From positions 1 to 30,817 of the forward strand of contig SUVI01000029.1 of NCBI GenBank assembly GCA_015062085.1: a stretch of DNA of 30,817 nt. The letters run 5' to 3'. The stretch comes from Planctomycetaceae bacterium. GTDB lineage: Bacteria > Planctomycetota > Planctomycetia > Pirellulales > Thermoguttaceae. Both the position numbers and the translations under genes were made by a program. This document shows positions 24,539-30,817 of this stretch, one piece after another (positions within the stretch are counted from its first letter, which is position 1; each line of letters begins with the position of its first letter). The notes beneath the pieces are model-generated. The model was given only the letters and a program-made list of their open reading frames with translations. It was not told the DNA's origin and made no database searches.

Positions 24539-27500
24539 TCAGCTCAACTTCAGGCGGAAGTTGACCTTGACGACACGCGAGCTCAGGAAGTCGCGCGGAT
24601 TCGTCGAGATCGCCGTCAGTTCGAGGAAGATCTGATCGCCGGTTTCAAATCCAAGACTGGTCCACGTTTCACTGGTGATGGAGAGGATCTCCTCTTCCGT
24701 CGTGAAGTTCAGCGTCACATACTGGCCGTTACGCGCATCACTGTACATCAGCTGGTACGTGTAGTTCTCGGCCGACGCATTTGAGACGCCCTTGAAGGAC
24801 TTCACGATACCCGTGGCATCCATGCGGAGCTGCGGGTTGCTCAGCGTCTTCGGTTTCTGGAGACGCACGCTCTTGGAGACCGACTGAGAATCCAGATACA
24901 GCGTGTTGGTCGTCAGATCCATGAAGCCTTCCGCAAACGCCTTGAACTGAACGTTGCCGCCGGCGAACTGATCGGAGACCGTGACCGTGCAGGAACCGTC
25001 CGCATTTTCAACGACCGCAGCACCATTCTGCTTCAGTTCGTCAAGCGATGTTTCGTACCAGTTGGACCACTTGCCGCCGACAGCCTGGACCCTGTAGCGG
25101 ATGTTGATCGACGTTCCGGTCGGATAGGCACTGCGCTGTTTCGCAGTAACCGTGAAGGTGACCGTACCGGTCGTCTTCGTCTGGTAGTTCGGGCGTTCCA
25201 GCGTCTTGACCGTGATCTCGCTCTCGTAAACGGTCACGTCGTCCGCCTTGAGACGGTAATCGTACTTCTTGCCGTCACGGAAGGTCCGCGTACCGGCTTC
25301 GATGATGATCTCGCCCTCGCTGGAGATCAGAACATCGATCTCCTTCCAGCGGTTGTCGCCGTCCGAATCGAGTTTGTACTCGAACGTGTAGCTGACACCG
25401 GCAGTCGCCTTGCCGAGGTTGAAGATCAGGTTATTGCCTTCCTGGTAGATGAAGTCGATCTGCTCGCCGGCTGCGTTGATCGTCAGTTCCACCGACGCCT
25501 TCGTCGTGACGCCGTTGCGGGTGATCGTATCGTTCGTGCCGGGGGTGATCGTCAGCTCGCCGGTCACGGAGTCGATCGTAACGACCGTGTCACCGTTGCC
25601 GGAGGTGTAGATCATGTCGCCGACCGCCAGCGTACCGCCTTCGGAGAAGGAAACGCTTTCGGCATCTTCCAGATTCTGGATGAGGTTGCCTTCCACTTCC
25701 AGCTCGTTCATGCCGTAGGTGACGCCGTTGAAGGTGACTTCATTGTCGTCCGCCGCCGACGTGATCGTGCCGGTGTAGGAATGATCGCCGGTCTGGAGCG
25801 CGACGCCTTCCGGAAGCGTGACGTCTTCCACGACATCCTGGGTCAGGACGACCGTATTGCCGTCTTCCTGAGCCGCGAAGAAATCAAGTGCTTCCTGGAG
25901 ACTGCTGAAGCTGTAGGACGTGTTGCCTTCCGCATCAACGATGACCGCGACGGCCGGGGCGACATCTTCGACGATCGTATTGCCTTCGCTGCTGTTCGTC
26001 TGCACGAGACCGACCGCCTGGACCGGGATGTCCGTGACGGAACCATCTTCGTTCGTGATCTTCACAGTGACGTTCTTGATCGTGTTGCCGGCTTCCTGGA
26101 TGTAGTTGCCGTTTTCGTCTTCAAGCACAGCATCGGACCAGCCAAGGATCGCACCCGGAGCAGAGAAGCCGGGGAATTCGGCATACGTGGAACCGATGCT
26201 CGTGATCGTGACGTTTTCGACCGTGTTGCCGTAGAACAGTTCAGAGAACTTGTTCGTCGCCGAGGTAACGTCGGTACTTCCCGCGATACCGCCGACCAGA
26301 ACGGAACCAAAGATCTCGACGTCCTTGACCGTGCAGCCGATGATGCGGTCCGGATACGTGCCGCCTTCCATGAATTGCCCCACGATACCGCCGCAGTGGC
26401 CGTCGGCTTTCTCGTTCTGACGGATCGTACCATTTTCGACCGTGCAGTTCTGGATCGTATCCGCGTACCAGCAGTAAGCCGCACCAAGGACACCGCCGAC
26501 CTGCTGATTACCGACGATCTCGAAGTTCCGGACCGTGATGTCATGGATCTCGAACTCCATATTCTTTACGACCGTATCCCACCAGACTTTACCGACGGCG
26601 GCACCGACGTAAGTATCACCGGAGACCTTCACGTTTTCGAGCGTAAAGTTACCGACCTTGTATCCGATGCATCCGAACAGACCGGCATAGTCCGTGTCAC
26701 CAGTAATCGTCAGATTGCTGATCGTGTATCCCTGACCGTCAAACGTGCCGAGGAACGGAACCTCTTTGTAGCTTCCGGCACCAGTCGGCATGAAGCTCTG
26801 TCCGATCGGCGTCCAGTTGGCGTACTCGGAGAGATTGATGTCGGCAGCCAGCTTGACCGTCTTGCCCGCGAAATTATCGACGCCGGTGTTGACCAGCTGA
26901 GCGAGGTAGGCGAGGCCTTTCGCACTGTCGATGGTGAGTTCCGAGGCTTCCGGATCGTACCAGGTGGTGTCGACGACGATGACTTCGTCCGCCGGGTTGT
27001 TCTTGCTCTGCTCGACGAGCGGGGAATCCGCGTCGGTGACCGTCAGCGTATGACCGTTGGTCTGGACCGTGATCTCAGCGTCTTCAAAGTCGCCGTAGAT
27101 GCCCGGAAGTTCCAGTTTATCCGTCGTCAGATCGCCGGTGAGCGTCACGATGAGTTCCGAATCGCTGACGATGTCCATCACGACACGGGTACCGTTGATC
27201 GTGGCGACCGCAGAACCGATGGCGGCGCTGCTTTCCTTCACGATCTCTTCACCGTCGGCCGTGATGATCTTCACGGTGACGTTTTCAGCCGTGTTCGCGC
27301 CGGCATTCGGCAGGTTGTCATCCGTGGTATTCGGACGCATGACCGCTTCGGAACCGTCGCCGAAGTAGTTGAACTCGAGACCGAACATGGAACCGGCAGA
27401 GTAAACGTCGCGGTAATCGTCTTCGTAGGCCGTGTCGTTCGTCTTGTCGACCGTGACCGTCGAATCCGTGATCGTGTTGCCGGACTGGATGAAGCGGTTC

Positions 27501-30500
27501 GCCCAGTCGTCGCTCGCATAACCCGCGATACCGCCGACGCAATAGTAACCGGAGACATCCGTGCCGGTGACGGTGTTGCTCGTCAGCCGGTTGTAGGCGA
27601 AGTTGCCCACGACACCGCCGACATGGTATCCGCCGACGACCTCGCCGTTTTCGTCAAAGGTGAGCTTCGACGTGACCGTGCAGTTCGTGACCGTGCAGTT
27701 TTCGATGACGTTCTTTCCGCCGCCGCCCGCGCTTCCGAAGAGACCGCCGACGTAGGCTTTGCCCGTGATCGTCGAATCGATGACGTGAACGTTCAGGATC
27801 TGGAACTGGTTCGGAGCGTCGCCGCTGAGGTTCAGACCCAAACCTGCCGCCGCACCGACATTCGAGCCGGCCGTGATGTTCGCGTTCTTGATCGTGAAGT
27901 TCTTGAGCGTCGTGGTGTTCTTCGCCCAGCTTCCGGTGCTCAGCGCGCCGAAGAGACCCGCACTGTTGAGCGTCGGATCGTTGATCGTCAGGCCGGTGAT
28001 GACACAGCCCTGACCGTCAAACGTACCCCAGAAGGAGTTCGCAGCCGTTCCGATCGGCGTCCAATTTTCGTAGGCGGAGAGGTCAAGCTCAGCCGCATCC
28101 ACCAAAATCGTCTTGCCGTCGAAATTGTCCGTTCCGGAGTTGACCAGCTCGGCAAGTTTCGCGAGTTCGCCGGCCGTGGAGATGACGTAGACACCCTCTT
28201 CCGACGGATTGGTGTACCAGTCGGATTCGTCGAGGACGTAATCACCAATGATCGTGACTTTTTCGAGCAGCGCCGCGTCGGTAATGGTCAGCGTGTTGCC
28301 GTTCGTGACGACTTCGATCTGCGTGTCGTCGGCATAATCGCCCGGAAGCACGATGTCGCTTGCCGTCATATCGCCCAGGATGGTAACGCGGCTCGCGTCT
28401 TCACCGACCGCATCAATGACTACGCGCGTACCATTGACCGAAACGATCGTGGAACCAACGACCGAATTGCCGAGTTCTACCGTTTCGCCGTCAGCCGTGA
28501 TGACCTGCGTCACGACGTTTTCGCCGATGGTGTTGCCGGTTTCGGAACCATCCAGCTCATAGATGAATTCCAGACCGAAGATCGCACCAGCAGAATAGGC
28601 ATCGCGGTAGTCATTTTCAAATTCCAGATCACTGCGTTTGTTGGCCGTGACCGTGATGTTGTTGACCGCATTGTCCGCGTGCTTCATCGTGGCCGCCGTA
28701 TCGCCGCTTGCGTAACCCGCAACACCGCCGACACTATAGTAGCCTTCGATGTCCGTGAATTCCACCGTATTGCCGGTCAGCGTATTGTACGCGAAGTTAC
28801 CCACGATACCGCCGACATGGAAACCGCCGTTCACGTCGCCGTTTTCGTCAAAGGAGATCTCCGCCTTAATCGTGTTGCGGAAACCTTCATCCGCGGTGAC
28901 CTTGCAGTTCTGAATGACGTTTCTGCCGCCCCAGCCGCAATCGCCGATGATCGCGCCGACACGTTCCGTACCGATGACCGCGGCGTTCTTGACCGTAACG
29001 TTGTCGATCGTGTAGAAAACACCAAAGGCGTCTCCGCTGCTGGCGACACCGTAACCGATGACCGCGGCGACAGCTTTATTGCCCGTGACTTCCACATTTT
29101 CCAGCGTGAAGTTCTTCACGACCGGCTGGACGACATCATCGTACGGATTGCCGTCATTCGGGGAGAACGGATGCCCGACACCGCCGAACAGACCCGCACC
29201 GTCGAGCGTCGGATCATTGATCTTGAGGTCCGAGATCGTGTAATTCTGGCCGTCAAACGTACCCTTGAACGGATTCGCGCTCGATCCGATCGGCGTCCAG
29301 TTTTCGTAAGCCGCAAGACTGATATTGGCATCGAGTTTCACCGTTTCGTTCAGGAACGTGACGCCGGAGTTGACCAGCTCGGCAAACTTCGCGAGTTCAC
29401 CCGCCGTGGAGATGACGTAAACGCCTTCTTCCGCCGGATTGGTGTACCAGTCGGATTCGTCGAAGACGACGTTGTTCATATCGTCGACCTGGAGGCCGTC
29501 CAGTACGGTCTTATCGGTCAGCGTGAGCGTGAAGCCGTTCGTGTTGACGGCAATGATATTTCCGGTGAAGGCATCATTCAGGTTCAGCGCGTTCGTCGTG
29601 ATGTTTGAATAGATCGTCAAAACGTACGTGCCGTCGCCATTGTTCTCAAGCGAGACTTTGCCGACAGACGAACCCTGCGCGTCACGAACGGTGACCGACG
29701 AGCTTCCGACAACCGTATCGCCGCGCGTGATCGTCTCGCCGTCAGCGGTGATGATCTGCGTGGTGTTACCAGTCATTTCGCCCTGAGTTCCGGAACCGTC
29801 AAGGACGTAATTATCTTCCTGACCGAACATGGTGCCGACAGAGTAGACACCCTTGTTCTTGTCGGTGTAGTCCTCACCGATATTCTTGTTGACCGTGATA
29901 ACACAGTTGGTAACAGAGTTGCCGCTGTGCTTCATCGTATCGACAGAACCGCTGCTGGCGTAACCTGCGATACCGCCGACACGGTGATAACCGGAGATAT
30001 TCATGCCGGTGACCGTGCAGTCCGTGATCGTATTGTACGCAAAGTGCCCCGCGATACCGCCAACGTTCTTGCCGGCATCGCCGTCGTTGCCGATCTCAAC
30101 GTCGAATTCGGCTTTGATCGTGTTCATCGATTCCGTACCGGTCACAACGCAATTCTTGATGACGTTCGTTCCGGCAACACCACATCCGCCGATGATACCG
30201 CCGATATAGTGGTTCGCGTCAATATCCAGACCGGTAACCTTCACATTGTCGATGACAGTATTTCCGCCGCTCATACCGCCTGCGACTGCCGCGACGTAAT
30301 CGAAACCGCGGAGATAGACATTTTCCAAAGTGAAGTCTTTAATGGAAATGCCTTCTTTCGTGCCGGTCACATAACCGAACAGACCGAGATACCAGCCGTC
30401 TGCGTCGTTGATCGTCAGGTTGGAGATCGTGTAATTATGGCCGTCAAACGTACCCTTGAACGGATTCGCGCTCGATCCGATCGGCGTCCAGTTTTCGTAG

Positions 30501-30817
30501 ACGGACAGGTCGATATCAGACGCAAGTTCGATCGTCTTGCCAGCAAAGGACGTTCCATTGTTGACCAGGACTGCGAGAGCCGCAAGTCCCTGTGCGTCAT
30601 AAACGTAGAAGGTATCCTGCGTCATGTCCTCGAAGGGGCTGGTATTCACGATGAGCACGTCATTTTCCGGATCCGCCGTCGCGATCTCGACCAGCTCGGC
30701 ATCCGGGTCGGTGATGGTCAGCGTGTAGCCGTTCGTCGCGACTTTCATCTCCATGTCGCTGTAGATGCCGTCGATGACGATCGAGTCGGTCATCATGTCT
30801 TCCGCAAGAGTGACCGT
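24539..30817 (-). CDS. Giant GLUG-module surface protein, N-terminus outside window
   Basis: At least 2,092 residues; the frame is open at the right edge (codons before the first ATG read TVTLAED), so the N-terminus and signal peptide lie outside. Numbered from ATG 30796, four modules of about 400 residues each contain an AELVNSG-like segment, NWTPIG (at 102, 499, 911, 1327), GTFDGQ-YTIS, GLFG, and several VGGIxG repeats joined by NCTV-type strands. This is the GLUG pattern of bacterial surface proteins that fold as right-handed beta-helices. From about 1615 come different beta-domains, including fibronectin-III-like segments near 1780-1865 and 1870-2085 (ending NFRLKLS). No sortase or PEP-CTERM signal is seen at the C-terminus. 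Probably an adhesin or wall protein; ligand unknown. Confidence 0.85.
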   Translation of the reverse strand, partial: TVTLAEDMMTDSIVIDGIYSDMEMKVATNGYTLTITDPDAELVEIATADPENDVLIVNTSPFEDMTQDTFYVYDAQGLAALAVLVNNGTSFAGKTIELASDIDLSVYENWTPIGSSANPFKGTFDGHNYTISNLTINDADGWYLGLFGYVTGTKEGISIKDFTLENVYLRGFDYVAAVAGGMSGGNTVIDNVKVTGLDIDANHYIGGIIGGCGVAGTNVIKNCVVTGTESMNTIKAEFDVEIGNDGDAGKNVGGIAGHFAYNTITDCTVTGMNISGYHRVGGIAGYASSGSVDTMKHSGNSVTNCVITVNKNIGEDYTDKNKGVYSVGTMFGQEDNYVLDGSGTQGEMTGNTTQIITADGETITRGDTVVGSSSVTVRDAQGSSVGKVSLENNGDGTYVLTIYSNITTNALNLNDAFTGNIIAVNTNGFTLTLTDKTVLDGLQVDDMNNVVFDESDWYTNPAEEGVYVISTAGELAKFAELVNSGVTFLNETVKLDANISLAAYENWTPIGSSANPFKGTFDGQNYTISDLKINDPTLDGAGLFGGVGHPFSPNDGNPYDDVVQPVVKNFTLENVEVTGNKAVAAVIGYGVASSGDAFGVFYTIDNVTVKNAAVIGTERVGAIIGDCGWGGRNVIQNCKVTADEGFRNTIKAEISFDENGDVNGGFHVGGIVGNFAYNTLTGNTVEFTDIEGYYSVGGVAGYASGDTAATMKHADNAVNNITVTANKRSDLEFENDYRDAYSAGAIFGLEFIYELDGSETGNTIGENVVTQVITADGETVELGNSVVGSTIVSVNGTRVVIDAVGEDASRVTILGDMTASDIVLPGDYADDTQIEVVTNGNTLTITDAALLEKVTIIGDYVLDESDWYTNPSEEGVYVISTAGELAKLAELVNSGTDNFDGKTILVDAAELDLSAYENWTPIGTAANSFWGTFDGQGCVITGLTINDPTLNSAGLFGALSTGSWAKNTTTLKNFTIKNANITAGSNVGAAAGLGLNLSGDAPNQFQILNVHVIDSTITGKAYVGGLFGSAGGGGKNVIENCTVTNCTVTSKLTFDENGEVVGGYHVGGVVGNFAYNRLTSNTVTGTDVSGYYCVGGIAGYASDDWANRFIQSGNTITDSTVTVDKTNDTAYEDDYRDVYSAGSMFGLEFNYFGDGSEAVMRPNTTDDNLPNAGANTAENVTVKIITADGEEIVKESSAAIGSAVATINGTRVVMDIVSDSELIVTLTGDLTTDKLELPGIYGDFEDAEITVQTNGHTLTVTDADSPLVEQSKNNPADEVIVVDTTWYDPEASELTIDSAKGLAYLAQLVNTGVDNFAGKTVKLAADINLSEYANWTPIGQSFMPTGAGSYKEVPFLGTFDGQGYTISNLTITGDTDYAGLFGCIGYKVGNFTLENVKVSGDTYVGAAVGKVWWDTVVKNMEFEIHDITVRNFEIVGNQQVGGVLGAAYCWYADTIQNCTVENGTIRQNEKADGHCGGIVGQFMEGGTYPDRIIGCTVKDVEIFGSVLVGGIAGSTDVTSATNKFSELFYGNTVENVTITSIGSTYAEFPGFSAPGAILGWSDAVLEDENGNYIQEAGNTIKNVTVKITNEDGSVTDIPVQAVGLVQTNSSEGNTIVEDVAPAVAVIVDAEGNTSYSFSSLQEALDFFAAQEDGNTVVLTQDVVEDVTLPEGVALQTGDHSYTGTITSAADDNEVTFNGVTYGMNELEVEGNLIQNLEDAESVSFSEGGTLAVGDMIYTSGNGDTVVTIDSVTGELTITPGTNDTITRNGVTTKASVELTINAAGEQIDFIYQEGNNLIFNLGKATAGVSYTFEYKLDSDGDNRWKEIDVLISSEGEIIIEAGTRTFRDGKKYDYRLKADDVTVYESEITVKTLERPNYQTKTTGTVTFTVTAKQRSAYPTGTSINIRYRVQAVGGKWSNWYETSLDELKQNGAAVVENADGSCTVTVSDQFAGGNVQFKAFAEGFMDLTTNTLYLDSQSVSKSVRLQKPKTLSNPQLRMDATGIVKSFKGVSNASAENYTYQLMYSDARNGQYVTLNFTTEEEILSITSETWTSLGFETGDQIFLELTAISTNPRDFLSSRVVKVNFRLKLS
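25969..30817 (-). repeat. Four tandem modules of about 1.2 kb
   Basis: Module leaders start near 30817 (edge), 29656, 28387 and 27151, each with a (D/N)-(M/I)-T-(T/A)-(D/N)-like strand and an NGxTLT(I/V/L)TD sequence. Module spacings, measured at NWTPIG, are 397, 412 and 416 codons. Modules 2 and 3 share the near-identical leader DESDWYTNPxEEGVYVISTA. The fourth is the most diverged. Confidence 0.85.
29248..29308. repeat. 61-bp exact repeat shared with 30439-30499
   Basis: The segment encoding the NWTPIGSSANPFKGTFDG region is identical over 61 nt between modules 1 and 2, at an offset of 1,191 bp (397 codons). The flanks diverge at silent and coding positions. Confidence 0.85.

Noticed and set aside
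25781..29608. A 1,275-codon open frame on the + strand inside the giant surface-protein gene
   Set aside because: It follows the repeated module structure of the opposite strand and translates to low-complexity Asp/Arg/Val sequence. No ribosome-binding site or domain supports it.

Overview
The window looks like chromosomal DNA of a Gram-negative member of the PVC superphylum, most likely a planctomycete (Pirellulales-like). The pointers are a ClpS of the planctomycete type, a FadL-like outer-membrane protein, a Cys/Pro-rich secreted protein, a secreted protein of a family I recall mainly from planctomycetes, and a giant GLUG-type surface protein. This placement is an inference from gene content, not from a marker gene. 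No rRNA, tRNA, CRISPR array, transposase or phage gene was seen.

Layout, left to right. (1) 1-4.3 kb: 3' part of a huge acidic TPR protein (+), with in-frame minisatellites at both ends. It converges on an oligopeptide-type permease pair, oppB-oppC (-), through a perfect 17-bp bidirectional terminator. (2) 6.9-9.6 kb: a FadL-like porin (-) divergent from a long-chain polyprenyl diphosphate synthase (+). (3) 10.0-11.6 kb: a Tat-exported GH5 glycosidase with a beta-rich insert (+). (4) 11.8-13.0 kb: a divergent pair of small Cys-rich envelope proteins, a lipoprotein (-) and a 30-cysteine secreted protein (+). (5) 13.2-15.1 kb: an NSS-family sodium symporter (-) followed by a 38-aa MetS-like small subunit. 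(6) 15.3-17.4 kb: clpS (-) divergent from an M20 metallopeptidase (+). (7) 17.6-22.9 kb: a secreted clan GH-A-type hydrolase (-) and aconitase acnA (-), separated by an intrinsic terminator. (8) 23.3-24.3 kb: the conserved secreted protein (+). (9) 24.5 kb to the right edge: a giant surface protein (-) built of about 400-residue GLUG-like modules, with its N-terminus outside the window.

Functional themes are peptide and amino-acid scavenging (Opp permeases, M20 peptidase, NSS symporter), polysaccharide degradation (GH5, GH-A enzyme), envelope building (porin, Cys-rich proteins, giant GLUG protein) and housekeeping (polyprenyl synthase, aconitase, ClpS). Most genes appear to be single transcription units; the only evident short operons are oppB-oppC and NSS-metS.

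Two sequence-level regularities stand out. Five of the six promoters I could place carry an extended -10 (TGN followed by a TATAAT-like hexamer). Four genes carry short tandem repeats just after the stop codon, and in three of them the repeats resemble the stop-codon region itself. The most interesting protein-level object is the 30-cysteine secreted protein with its divergent Cys-rich lipoprotein.
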